Source: DASUZB01 sp036377075
GTDB lineage: Bacteria > Actinomycetota > CALGFH01
Assembly (NCBI GenBank): GCA_036377075.1
Contig: DASUZB010000178.1
Coordinates: 1 to 23,725, forward strand
Direction of reading: 5' to 3'
Length of the DNA stretch: 23,725 nt
Under the pieces are notes generated by a model, which did no database searches, had not been told where the DNA came from, and worked only from the letters and a program-made list of their open reading frames with translations. Positions 1-7,110 of the stretch are shown here, in pieces (position 1 is the first letter of the stretch; each line of letters opens with the position of its first letter). The position numbers and the translations under genes are program-made.

Positions 1-201
1 ATGGAGAAGCTGCTGACCCTGGCCGAGGTGGCCGAGCGGCTGAACACCACGCCGCGGCACGTCCGCCGGCTGGTGGCCGAGCGGCGCATCGCCTACCGCA
101 AGCTCGGCCGCTACGTGCGCTTCCACCCCGACGACGTGGCCGAGTACGTCGCCGCCCACCGCATCGAGCCCGCATCCGGTGCACAGGTCGGTGCCGGATG
201 A
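1..201 (+). CDS. Excisionase-like helix-turn-helix protein
   Basis: A 66-residue protein of the small MerR-like 'excise' HTH family. The N-terminal LTLAEVAERLNTTPRHVRRL is a typical winged-HTH recognition segment, followed by the wing-like YRKLGRYVRFHPDDVAEYV. Such proteins act as recombination directionality factors, bending DNA at the attachment site so that the integrase excises rather than integrates the element. The stop overlaps the integrase start (ATGA at 198-201), so the two are translationally coupled. The ATG is the first base of the window, so a slightly longer protein cannot be excluded. The family assignment is firm. The Xis role is inferred from the coupled integrase. Confidence 0.85.
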   Translation: MEKLLTLAEVAERLNTTPRHVRRLVAERRIAYRKLGRYVRFHPDDVAEYVAAHRIEPASGAQVGAG

Positions 202-1379
202 GCCGCCGCCGCGCCCGCAGCTTCGGGACCGTCCGCAAGCTCCCCTCCGGCCGCTGGCAGGCCCGCTACCACGACCAGGCCGGCGTGCGGCACACCGCGC
301 CGCGGACCTTCCCGACCCGTGGCGACGCCAACCGCTTCCTCGCCCAGGTCGAGGCCGACCTGCTGCGCGGCGCCTGGGCCGACCCGCGGCTGGCGCGGAC
401 CACCTTCGGCGAGTGGGTCGAACGCTGGCAGCAGACCACGGCCGAGCTGCGGCCAGGCACCCGCGTCCTGTACGGCTACCTGCTGCGCCGGTTCCTGCTG
501 CCGGCGTTCGCCACCACCCCGCTGGGCAAGCTCGACCCGCTGACGGTGCGGACCTGGCTCGCCGGCCTGCACGAGGCCGGCGAGGTCACCCCGACCACGA
601 TCGCCAAGGCCTACCGGCTGCTGCGCCGCATCCTCAACGTCGCGGTGGAGGCCGGCTACCTGCCCCGCAACCCGTGCACGGTCAAGGGCGCCGGGATCGA
701 GCGGGCGCGCGAGATGCGCCATGTCAGCATCCCCCAGCTCGTGGCCCTCGCCGAGGCGGTGCCTGGCCGCTACCGGGCGCTGGTGATCGTGGCCGGCTTC
801 AGCGGCCTGCGCTGGGCCGAGCTGGTCGGGCTGCGCCGCCGCCACGTCGACCTGGCCGGCGCCCGCGTGCACGTGGTGGAGCAGGCCGCCGAGGTCCGGG
901 GCAAGATCATCGTCGGCCCGCCCAAGACCGAGGCCGGCCGCCGGGTGGTGACCCTGCCCGCGGTCGCGCTCGAGGCGCTGGCCGAGCACCTGGACCGCTA
1001 CGCCCTGCCCGGCCCCGACGGGCTGGTGTTCACCAACACCGCCGGCACCCACGTGAAGCGCAGCCACTTCAGCCATTGGGCCTGGCGCCCCGCCGTGCAC
1101 CAGCTCGGGCTGGACGGGCTACGCTTCCACGACCTGCGCCACACCGCCGCCACCCTCGCCGCGGTCGCCGGCGCGACCACCAAGGAGCTGATGGAGCGCA
1201 TCGGCCACACCTCGCCCGGGGTGGCGGCGCGCTACCAGCACGTGATGGCCGACCGGCAAGCGGCCCTCGCCGCCGCGCTCGATGACCTCGCCCAGGAGGC
1301 CATCCAGAGGGGTCCGAGGGCACGTGGAGGGCACGGCCAGTCCGCCACGAAGCGGAGCGGGGATGTGGCAGGCTCGTGA
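198..1379 (+). CDS. int: Tyrosine recombinase / site-specific integrase
   Basis: A 393-residue phage/ICE-type tyrosine recombinase. Residues about 8-60 form an N-terminal arm-binding domain (SFGTVRKLPSGRWQARYH), 65-165 the SAM-like core-binding domain, and 175-370 the catalytic domain. The catalytic set is visible: R205 (SGLRWAEL), K243 (PPKTEAGRR), H311 and R314 (FHDLRHTAATL), H337 (IGHTSPGVAARY) and nucleophile Y346. The enzyme would integrate or excise a mobile element by strand exchange at short identical att cores. It starts inside the stop codon of the excisionase-like gene and ends 17 bases from the 3' end of a tRNA-Gly gene, which is the expected target. The gene appears intact. The rest of the element should lie left of the window. 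Confidence 0.93.
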   Translation: MSRRRARSFGTVRKLPSGRWQARYHDQAGVRHTAPRTFPTRGDANRFLAQVEADLLRGAWADPRLARTTFGEWVERWQQTTAELRPGTRVLYGYLLRRFLLPAFATTPLGKLDPLTVRTWLAGLHEAGEVTPTTIAKAYRLLRRILNVAVEAGYLPRNPCTVKGAGIERAREMRHVSIPQLVALAEAVPGRYRALVIVAGFSGLRWAELVGLRRRHVDLAGARVHVVEQAAEVRGKIIVGPPKTEAGRRVVTLPAVALEALAEHLDRYALPGPDGLVFTNTAGTHVKRSHFSHWAWRPAVHQLGLDGLRFHDLRHTAATLAAVAGATTKELMERIGHTSPGVAARYQHVMADRQAALAAALDDLAQEAIQRGPRARGGHGQSATKRSGDVAGS

Positions 1380-1440
1380 CCTGCGCCGGGAGTGAGAGCG
1401 GGTGACGGGAATCGAACCCGCGTCACGAGCTTGGAAGGCT
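1380..1440. other. Probable attachment site (att) at the tRNA-Gly 3' end
   Basis: The integrase stop is at 1379 and the tRNA-Gly 3' end (minus strand) is at 1397. The interval plus the 3' half of the tRNA (T-arm and anticodon arm, 1397-1440) is where integrases of this layout recombine, leaving the tRNA intact. The exact core cannot be set because the partner att site is outside the window. Confidence 0.5.
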
Positions 1441-1467
1441 CGAGCTCTACCATTGAGCTACACCCGC
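1397..1467 (-). tRNA. tRNA-Gly (anticodon TCC)
   Basis: Read on the minus strand, the acceptor stem GCGGGTG (1467-1461) pairs perfectly with CACCCGC (1404-1398). The discriminator base is U, as is usual for bacterial tRNA-Gly. The D-arm GTAGCTCAATGGTAGAGC is present. The anticodon stem CGAGC/GCTCG encloses the loop CTTCCAA with anticodon TCC. The T-arm contains GGGTTCGATTCCC. The length is 71 nt and no CCA is encoded. It reads GGA codons. It is the likely integration target of the adjacent integrase. Confidence 0.96.
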
Positions 1468-1495
1468 GCCGTGGCCGCCCGCCGGCGGCAGAGCG

Positions 1496-1501
1496 AGCGT
1501 A
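1496..1501 (-). promoter_or_regulatory. Candidate -10 box for tRNA-Gly
   Basis: On the minus strand TACGCT lies 28 bases upstream of the mature tRNA 5' end, a suitable place for a -10 element. No convincing -35 is seen, so this is a weak call. Confidence 0.3.
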
Positions 1502-1596
1502 CCACCGGGCACTGCTGACCTCCTTCAGGTTGCCCGGTGGCGCGTGGTCTGGAAGCCTTCGGGCCTGTCCGTCCCCCGCCCCCACGTGGAGTCGCC

Positions 1597-3906
1597 GTGG
1601 CCGTCGGTACCGCCCCCGCCCGATCCGAGACGCCGTCCGCCGGAGGCGGCCTGCGCCCGCCGATCCTCGCGATCTTCGTCGCCTCCGGGGCGGCCGGCCT
1701 CATCTACCAGGTGGTCTGGTCCCGCGAGCTGGTGCTGGTGTTCGGCAACACGACCCAGGCGATCGCCACCATCGTGACCGCGTTCCTCGCCTGCCTCGGG
1801 ATCGGCGGCCTGGTCGGCGGGCGGCTGGCGGACCGCACCGCCCGGCCGCTGCCGCTGTACGGGACGCTGGAGCTGGGCATCGCGTTCTGCGGCCTGGGGC
1901 TGCCGTTCGTCTTCGGGCGGCTCGGCGACCTCTACCGCGGCGCCTACGGCTCGCTGCTCGAATCGCCGGCGCAGCTGACCGCGGTGCGTTTCGTGCTCGC
2001 GTTCCTCGCCGTGGCCCCGGCCACCCTGCTGATGGGCATGACCCTGCCGGTGCTGACCAGGCACCTGGTCCGCACGCTGGAGGAGACCGGCGCGCGGCTC
2101 GGCGAGCTGTACGCGGCCAACACGCTCGGCGCCATGGCCGGCACGCTGCTGGCCGGTTTCGTGCTGATCGAGTTCCTCGGCCTGCGGCTCACCAGCTACG
2201 TCGCGGTGCTGCTGAACCTGTCGGCCGGGCTGGTCGCGCTGACGATGGCGCGGGGGGAGGCGCCGCGGCCGCCGGAGCCGCGGCCGGCGGCTACCGTCGG
2301 ACGCCCGGTGGGCCGGCGGCGGGTGGTGCTGCTGGCCACCTTCGTCTCCGGCTTCGTGGCGCTGGCGCTCGAGGTCCTCTGGACCAGGATGCTGGCCGAG
2401 GGCACCGGCTCCAACATCTACATCTTCACCGCCATCCTGGCGGTCTACCTCGCCGGCATCGCGTTCGGCAGCGCGCTGTACCGGCGGCGCTCCCGGCCCG
2501 AGACCGACCGGGTCGGGGTGCTGGGGGAGTGCCTCGCCGGGGTCGGTGTGACCGCCCTGGTCACGGTCGTCCTCGGCAGCGGCGTGGTCCTCCGCCTGCC
2601 GTTCGTGGTCGAGACGGTGGTGGTGCTGCTGCCGGCGACCGTGCTGATGGGCTACGGCTTCCCGCTCGCCGGGCGGCTGATCACCCGTTCCACCGCCGAG
2701 ACGGGCGGCAGCGTCGGCCTGCTCTACGCGGCCAACACCGCCGGCTCGATCCTCGGCTCGTTCAGCGCCGCGTTCGTGCTCGCGGGCACGCTCGGGACCA
2801 ACGGCTCGGTGCTGCTGCTCGGCGCGGTCGACCTGCTGGTCGGCGCGGCCCTGATGGTCACCGAGCCGGCCTGGCGGGGGCGCGCCGTGCGGCTCGCCGG
2901 GGCCGGCCTGGCGCTGCTGGCGGTGGTGGCGCTGGTGGCCTCCTCGCTGCAGCTGCCGCTGACCCGGACCGTCACCGAGAACAACCTGCGGGCCGGCGGG
3001 CTGCCGGTCACCCACGACGAGGACCGGCTGGCCACGGTCGACACGGTCGCCGGCCCTGGCTACGCCAAGCGGCTGCTGGTCGGCGGCGTCGGCATGACCT
3101 CGCTGACGGTCGACACCAAGCTGATGGCCTACCTGCCCAAGGCGCTGCGCCCGGAGGCACGCGACTTCCTGGTGATCTGCTTCGGCATGGGCTCCACCTA
3201 CCGCTCCGGGCTGAAGCTCGGCCTGCGAACCGACGCGGTGGAGCTGTCGCCGACCGTACCCAGCCGCATGCCGGTGTTCTTCCCCGACGCCGAGCGCTAC
3301 CTCCACCACCCGAACGGCCACGTGACCATCAGCGACGGCCGCAACTACGTCCGCCTCAGCCGCAAGCGCTACGACATGGTCGCGGTCGACCCGGCGCCGC
3401 CGATCGAGAGCGCCGGCTCGGTGGTGCTCTACACCCACGAGTTCCTCGCCGAGGGCCGCGCCCGCCTCAACCCGGGCGGGGTCTTCCTGCTGTGGGTGCC
3501 CTACGCGCTGCCGCTGGAGGACTTCAAGTCCCACCTGCGCACCTTCGCCAACGTCTTCCCGCACACCCGCGTGCTGCTGTCGCCCGGCCGCCACGGCATC
3601 TACCTGCTCGGGTCGGACGCGCCCATGACGTTCGGCAAGGACCAGGTCAAGCAGGTGCTCGGCAGCAGCGACGCCCTCGCCGACCTCGGCGACGTGCCGG
3701 ACTTCCCGGAGGTCGGCGCGGACCTGTGGATGCGGGTGGTGCGCCACGCGGAGTGGCTCTCGGACGACCAGGTGCGCGCGTTCACCGGCCCTGGCCCGGA
3801 GATCACCGACGACCGGCCCCGCTCCGAGTACTTCCTGTGGCGCCGCGCCTTCCTCGACGACAGGTCCTACATCACCGAGGCCGGCCTGCGGGCGGCGACG
3901 CCGTAG
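1597..3906 (+). CDS. Polytopic membrane protein fused to spermidine-synthase-like domain
   Basis: About 769 residues. The N-terminal two thirds carries many hydrophobic helices as two related halves. Each half contains a YAANT(L/A)G motif (GELYAANTLGAMAGTLL and GLLYAANTAGSILGSF), suggesting internal duplication. The C-terminal part from about residue 480 is soluble and resembles the spermine/spermidine synthase fold: FLVICFGMGSTYRSG near 523 as the SAM-type glycine loop, VELSPTV, ISDGRNYVRL, DMVAVDPAPP, and the terminal ITDDRPRSEY near 736 typical of fused members. Such fused proteins are common in bacteria, but true polyamine synthase activity is mostly unproven. The start was chosen as GTG 1597 because GGAG lies 5 bases upstream. 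An in-frame GTG at 1537 would add 20 residues of low-complexity sequence. Confidence 0.85.
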   Translation: MAVGTAPARSETPSAGGGLRPPILAIFVASGAAGLIYQVVWSRELVLVFGNTTQAIATIVTAFLACLGIGGLVGGRLADRTARPLPLYGTLELGIAFCGLGLPFVFGRLGDLYRGAYGSLLESPAQLTAVRFVLAFLAVAPATLLMGMTLPVLTRHLVRTLEETGARLGELYAANTLGAMAGTLLAGFVLIEFLGLRLTSYVAVLLNLSAGLVALTMARGEAPRPPEPRPAATVGRPVGRRRVVLLATFVSGFVALALEVLWTRMLAEGTGSNIYIFTAILAVYLAGIAFGSALYRRRSRPETDRVGVLGECLAGVGVTALVTVVLGSGVVLRLPFVVETVVVLLPATVLMGYGFPLAGRLITRSTAETGGSVGLLYAANTAGSILGSFSAAFVLAGTLGTNGSVLLLGAVDLLVGAALMVTEPAWRGRAVRLAGAGLALLAVVALVASSLQLPLTRTVTENNLRAGGLPVTHDEDRLATVDTVAGPGYAKRLLVGGVGMTSLTVDTKLMAYLPKALRPEARDFLVICFGMGSTYRSGLKLGLRTDAVELSPTVPSRMPVFFPDAERYLHHPNGHVTISDGRNYVRLSRKRYDMVAVDPAPPIESAGSVVLYTHEFLAEGRARLNPGGVFLLWVPYALPLEDFKSHLRTFANVFPHTRVLLSPGRHGIYLLGSDAPMTFGKDQVKQVLGSSDALADLGDVPDFPEVGADLWMRVVRHAEWLSDDQVRAFTGPGPEITDDRPRSEYFLWRRAFLDDRSYITEAGLRAATP

Positions 3907-3912
3907 CGGTCG

Positions 3913-3950
3913 GCCGGCTCGACGACCCGGCCGTGGTCGACGGCGCCGGC
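3913..3950 (+). terminator. Possible stem-loop terminator after the fused membrane protein gene
   Basis: GCCGGC (3913-3918) plus TCGAC pairs with GTCGA (3936-3940) and GCCGGC (3945-3950), with a four-base bulge (CGGC) on the 3' side. It lies 7 bases past the stop. There is no U-tract, as is common for high-GC terminators. Confidence 0.35.
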
Positions 3951-4117
3951 TCCTGACGACCCTCCCGCCGCGCCGCGCCCTCGACCAAGGGCCGGGCCAG
4001 TACGTCCGCCGTAGTGGCGCTTGGTCGCGGACCCGTTCATGGGGCTATGGACACCGTCCGGGGCGGGTTGGGTGGGTAGCCGCCGGCGGTGCCGTGCCGC
4101 CGAGGGGGGTGGTTTCC

Positions 4118-5227
4118 TTGTCATCTGTCCGCCGTGGCCGGTCGCTGCTGCTACTGGCGGCCGTGGCCGCGCTGCTCGTCGGCGCCACGCCGGCGTCCGC
4201 GCAACCAGGGGTGACGGTCGTCGCCAGCGGCCTGAACAGCCCGCGCGGGCTCGGCTTCGCGCCGAACGGGGCGTTGTTCGTCGCCGAGGCGGGCAAGGGC
4301 GGCGCGGGCCCGTGCCGCGAGGGCCCGGAGGGCGGCACCGTCTGCTTCGGCACCTCCGGTGCGGTCACCATGGTCCGCAACGGCCACCAGTCGCGGGTGC
4401 TCAGCGGCCTGCCGTCGCTCGCCGACCCGGACGGCTCCGCCGGGATCGGCCCCTCGGACGTCTCGTTCAACGGCCTCGGCGGCATGTACGTGACCGTGGG
4501 GCTCGGCGCCAACCCGGCGCTGCGCCAGCAGGTCCCGGAGCTGGCGGGCATGGCGAAGCTGCTGCGCGCCAACCCGGCGCGCGGGACCACCAGGGTGGCC
4601 GCCGACATCGGCGACTTCGAGGCCAGGGCGAACCCCGACGGTGGCGAGCCGGACACCAACCCCAACTCGGTGCTGGCGGGGCCCGGCGCCCAGGTGGTGG
4701 CCGACGCCGGCGGCAACTCGCTGCTGCGCGTCTCCGCGAGCGGCGGGATCTCGGTGCTGGCGGTCTTCCCGGACCGGCTGGTCGACGCGCCACCGTTCCT
4801 CGGGCTGCCACCGGGCACCCAGATCCCGATGCAGGCGGTGCCGACCTCGGTGGTGCGCGGCCCCGACGGCGCCTACTACGTCGGCCAGCTCACCGGCTTC
4901 CCGTTCCCGGTCGGCGCCGCGCGCGTCTACCGGGTCGTGCCGGGCCACGCTCCGCAGGTGGTCGCGGACGGCTTCACCAACATCATCGACCTGGCGTTCG
5001 GGCGGGACGGCCGCCTGTACGTCCTCGAGATCGCGCACAACGGCCTGCTCTCCAACGACCTGACCGGGGCGCTGATCCGCGTCGACCGCGACGGCTCGCA
5101 CCGGACCGTCCTGAGCGACGGCCTGGTGGCGCCGGGCGGGCTGGCGATCCGCGGCGACGCCGCCTACGTCTCCAACTGCGGCGTCTGCGCCGGGAACGGC
5201 ACCGTGCTGCGCGTGCCGCTGCACTGA
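4118..5227 (+). CDS. Secreted ScyD/ScyE-type beta-propeller protein
   Basis: About 369 residues. A clear Sec signal peptide (SSVRRGRSLLLLAAVAALLV, cleavage near ATPASA-QPG) is followed by repeats resembling NHL/SMP-30 blades: GLNSPRGLGFAPNGALFVAEAG, GPSDVSFNGLGGMYVTVG, RGPDGAYYVGQLTGFPFPVGAARVYRV, IDLAFGRDGRLYVLEI and VAPGGLAIRGDAAYVSN. This matches the 'ScyD/ScyE family' named after cyanobacterial scytonemin genes. In actinobacteria the family is widespread with unknown function, so scytonemin synthesis is not implied. I chose TTG 4118 because GAGGGGGG (4102-4109) makes a good ribosome site and the signal peptide then starts directly. In-frame GTGs at 4094 and 4109 are alternatives. C-terminal cysteines (NCGVCAGN) may form a disulfide outside the cell. 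Confidence 0.85.
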   Translation: MSSVRRGRSLLLLAAVAALLVGATPASAQPGVTVVASGLNSPRGLGFAPNGALFVAEAGKGGAGPCREGPEGGTVCFGTSGAVTMVRNGHQSRVLSGLPSLADPDGSAGIGPSDVSFNGLGGMYVTVGLGANPALRQQVPELAGMAKLLRANPARGTTRVAADIGDFEARANPDGGEPDTNPNSVLAGPGAQVVADAGGNSLLRVSASGGISVLAVFPDRLVDAPPFLGLPPGTQIPMQAVPTSVVRGPDGAYYVGQLTGFPFPVGAARVYRVVPGHAPQVVADGFTNIIDLAFGRDGRLYVLEIAHNGLLSNDLTGALIRVDRDGSHRTVLSDGLVAPGGLAIRGDAAYVSNCGVCAGNGTVLRVPLH

Positions 5228-5236
5228 CCGCCGCTC

Positions 5237-5282
5237 CCGGTGGGCCGGTGGGCTGGCCGTCCGCGAGCGGCCGGCCCACCGG
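5237..5282 (+). terminator. Strong GC hairpin after the propeller gene, two alternative stems
   Basis: A 12-bp stem with an 8-nt loop forms between GTGGGCTGGCCG (5248-5259) and CGGCCGGCCCAC (5268-5279), including one U-G pair. A second, overlapping perfect 12-bp inverted repeat is CCGGTGGGCCGG (5237-5248) with CCGGCCCACCGG (5271-5282). It lies 10 bases after the stop with no U-tract. It probably ends transcription of the propeller gene. Confidence 0.6.
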
Positions 5283-5370
5283 CACCGGTCGTCAGGGACC
5301 GTCGCCGGCGGCCCTCGACGCACCGCGGCCGCCCTTTCGCCCCAAGCGGCGCAAGACCACCCGTGGGGTC

Positions 5371-5398
5371 CGGTGGGTGACAGATCTGTCACCCACCG
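5371..5398. promoter_or_regulatory. 28-bp perfect palindrome with Crp-type core
   Basis: Positions 5371-5398 equal their own reverse complement. The core GTGACAGATCTGTCAC (5377-5392) fits the GTGNC-N6-GNCAC pattern known for actinobacterial Crp-family regulators. It lies well upstream of the oxidase operon and shares half-sites with a second site at 5441-5458. The palindrome is directly seen. The regulator is inferred. A hairpin role in RNA is also possible. Confidence 0.7.
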
Positions 5399-5440
5399 CC
5401 GGCTGCGTCCCTGTTCGGGCGCTGCACCGCGCCGGCGGAT

Positions 5441-5458
5441 GATGACATTGCAGTCATC
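5441..5458. promoter_or_regulatory. Second TGAC-N6-GTCA inverted repeat
   Basis: GATGAC (5441-5446) and GTCATC (5453-5458) are inverted around a 6-base centre. The TGAC-N6-GTCA geometry is the same as in the palindrome 65 bp upstream. It lies just upstream of the candidate -35/-10 (5464-5492), a position suited to an activator. Confidence 0.55.
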
Positions 5459-5540
5459 TCCCTTTCTCGACCCCTGGCCTGCCTCCTAGCGTTGCCCCCG
5501 CCACGACGACAAGCGGGGGGCTGGGCGCGAGGAGGTCGCG

Positions 5541-6056
5541 ATGGGCTGGCAACCGGGGAGCCACGGGCGGCGGGCGGGGCCGCTCGCCGTGCTGTGCCTC
5601 GCGACGGCGGCGCTGGCGCTGGCCGGGTGCAGCAAGGGCGAGACGAAGGGGCAGGCCGCGTCCGGAGGGCCGACCGTCTACAAGGTCTCGGTGCAGAAGT
5701 TCAAGTACAGCGGCATGCCGACCAGCATCAAGTCCGGCGAGTCGATCATCACCCTGACCAACCGCGAGGCGGGCCCGATCACCCACGAGTTCGTGCTGCT
5801 CGCGCTGCCTTCGGGCAAGACCAAGGACGACATCGTCGCCGACGCCAAGAAGAAGGGCGACAAGGCCGAGGGCGACTTCCTCAGCTTCGGCGAGGTGGCC
5901 GAGGTCGACACCGGCTCGACCCACGCCGGGGTGTTCTCGCTGCCGCCGGGCAACTACTCCCTGGCCTGCTTCGAGAAGGGCAAGATCGGCGGCGGTGAGG
6001 GGCCGGTGCACGCCACCATCGGCATGACCCACCAGTTCACCGTCACCTCGAGCTGA
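5541..6056 (+). CDS. Cupredoxin-like lipoprotein preceding the oxidase genes
   Basis: 171 residues. A signal peptide ends in the lipobox LALAGC, so the protein should be lipid-anchored on the outer face of the membrane. The mature part (about 45-171) looks like a small beta-sandwich of the cupredoxin type: KVSVQKFKYSGMPTSIKSGESIITLTN, then ITHEFVLL, and PPGNYSLACFEKG near the end. Candidate copper ligands are H82, C143, H157 and M162. The C-to-H spacing (13 residues between) is longer than in plastocyanin, so copper binding is possible but not certain. AGGAGG lies 5 bases upstream of the ATG. It lies 14 bases before the subunit II gene, probably in the same operon, and may deliver electrons or copper to the oxidase. 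Confidence 0.75.
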   Translation: MGWQPGSHGRRAGPLAVLCLATAALALAGCSKGETKGQAASGGPTVYKVSVQKFKYSGMPTSIKSGESIITLTNREAGPITHEFVLLALPSGKTKDDIVADAKKKGDKAEGDFLSFGEVAEVDTGSTHAGVFSLPPGNYSLACFEKGKIGGGEGPVHATIGMTHQFTVTSS

Positions 6057-6070
6057 CCCGCCGAGCCCGG

Positions 6071-7087
6071 ATGGCCACCTCGAGGGTCTCCCGAGCCGGG
6101 CTGGCGGCCCTGGCCGGCGTGTTGCTGGCCGGCTGCGCCGGCCAGGGCGCCACCGTGCAGGGTCAGCAGATCCACGACCTGTACGTCACGGTCATGATCC
6201 TGGCGGCGCCGGTGTTCGTCGGCGTCGAGGGCGTGCTGCTCTGGTGCGTCCTGCGCTACCGCAGCCGCGAGGGCGGCCAAGGCCCCCAGTCGGCCGGCGG
6301 GGTCCGTTCGCTGGCGCTGTTCTTCGCCCTGCCGACCGCGATCGTGGCCTTCTTCTTCGTCTTCGGCGAGCAGACCCTCGCCCAGGTCCAGCAGCGCGAC
6401 CCCAACCCCGCCGTCGAGCTGCGCGTCGAGGGCTTCCAGTGGCAGTGGACCTTCTACTACCTCAACGAGGGCTTCTACGTCACCGGCAAGACGCTCACCA
6501 AGGAGGCGGTGGTGGCGGTGCCGGTCGGGGAGCCGGTCCACGTGCGCCTCGAGTCCCGCGACGTGGTGCACGAGTTCTTCGTGCCCGAGTTCCTGTTCAT
6601 GCGCAACGCCCTGCCGGGCCGGCCGAACGACTTCACCTTCACGCCCACCCGGATCGGCACCTTCAGGGGGCGCTGCGCCGAGTTCTGCGGCCTGCACCAC
6701 GACCGCATGACCTTCGTGCTGAAGGTGATGTCCGAGCCCGACTACATCGCCTGGGTCGACCAGACCCGCAAGGCGGCGCAGAAGATCGACTGCGACCCGA
6801 GCGGGCCGCTGCACCTGGTCTCCAAGGACAACAGCTGGAACACCAACTGCCTGGCGGTGCCCGCCGGCAGCCCGTTCACCGTGCTGGTCACCAACCAGGA
6901 CGCCGGCATCGAGCACAACTTCGGCGTCTACGACAGCCCCGGGCGCAAGCGGACGCTCTTCCAGAGCCCCCGCTTCGCCGGCGTCGCCGAGCAGACCTTC
7001 CAGCTCCAGGCGCTGCCCAAGGGCCACTACTACTTCGAGTGCAACGTGCACGGCCCGGCCATGTCCGGGGCGCTGGTCGTCAAGTAG
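6071..7087 (+). CDS. coxB: Cytochrome c oxidase subunit II with fused C-terminal blue-copper domain
   Basis: 338 residues. A signal/lipobox (GVLLAGCAG) and two transmembrane helices (about 36-60 and 78-102) precede the CuA domain. All CuA ligands are present: H167 (VVHEFF), then C202, E204, C206, H210 and M213 in RCAEFCGLHHDRM. Unusually, the protein continues from about residue 238 into a second cupredoxin domain with H282 (IEHNFGVYD) and C324-x2-H327-x3-M331 (YFECNVHGPAM), a plastocyanin-like type 1 copper site. In caa3 oxidases this position holds a cytochrome c domain, so the blue-copper domain may pass electrons to CuA. The subunit I gene follows after 23 bases. The ribosome site is weak, but the start fits the signal peptide. 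Confidence 0.93.
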   Translation: MATSRVSRAGLAALAGVLLAGCAGQGATVQGQQIHDLYVTVMILAAPVFVGVEGVLLWCVLRYRSREGGQGPQSAGGVRSLALFFALPTAIVAFFFVFGEQTLAQVQQRDPNPAVELRVEGFQWQWTFYYLNEGFYVTGKTLTKEAVVAVPVGEPVHVRLESRDVVHEFFVPEFLFMRNALPGRPNDFTFTPTRIGTFRGRCAEFCGLHHDRMTFVLKVMSEPDYIAWVDQTRKAAQKIDCDPSGPLHLVSKDNSWNTNCLAVPAGSPFTVLVTNQDAGIEHNFGVYDSPGRKRTLFQSPRFAGVAEQTFQLQALPKGHYYFECNVHGPAMSGALVVK

Positions 7088-7110
7088 GGCGAGGAGGAGG
7101 CGAGGCCAGG

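Larger units (their letters stand above)
5283..5540. other. Regulatory intergenic region upstream of the oxidase operon
   Basis: No coding sequence is supported between the propeller hairpin and the lipoprotein gene. The region holds the two TGAC-N6-GTCA sites listed separately and a weak promoter candidate: TAGCGT at 5487-5492 with TTCTCG 17 bases upstream. It ends with the strong ribosome site AGGAGG at 5530-5535. Confidence 0.5.

Noticed and set aside
1537..1596. Upstream GTG start for the fused membrane protein
   Set aside because: The added 20 residues are unlike the family and lack a ribosome site. GTG 1597 has GGAG 5 bases upstream.
1392..3956. Long plus-strand open frame of about 850 codons over the tRNA and fused membrane gene
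   Set aside because: Its start reads through the tRNA and the rest is arginine/proline-rich, the shadow of the membrane protein gene in another frame.
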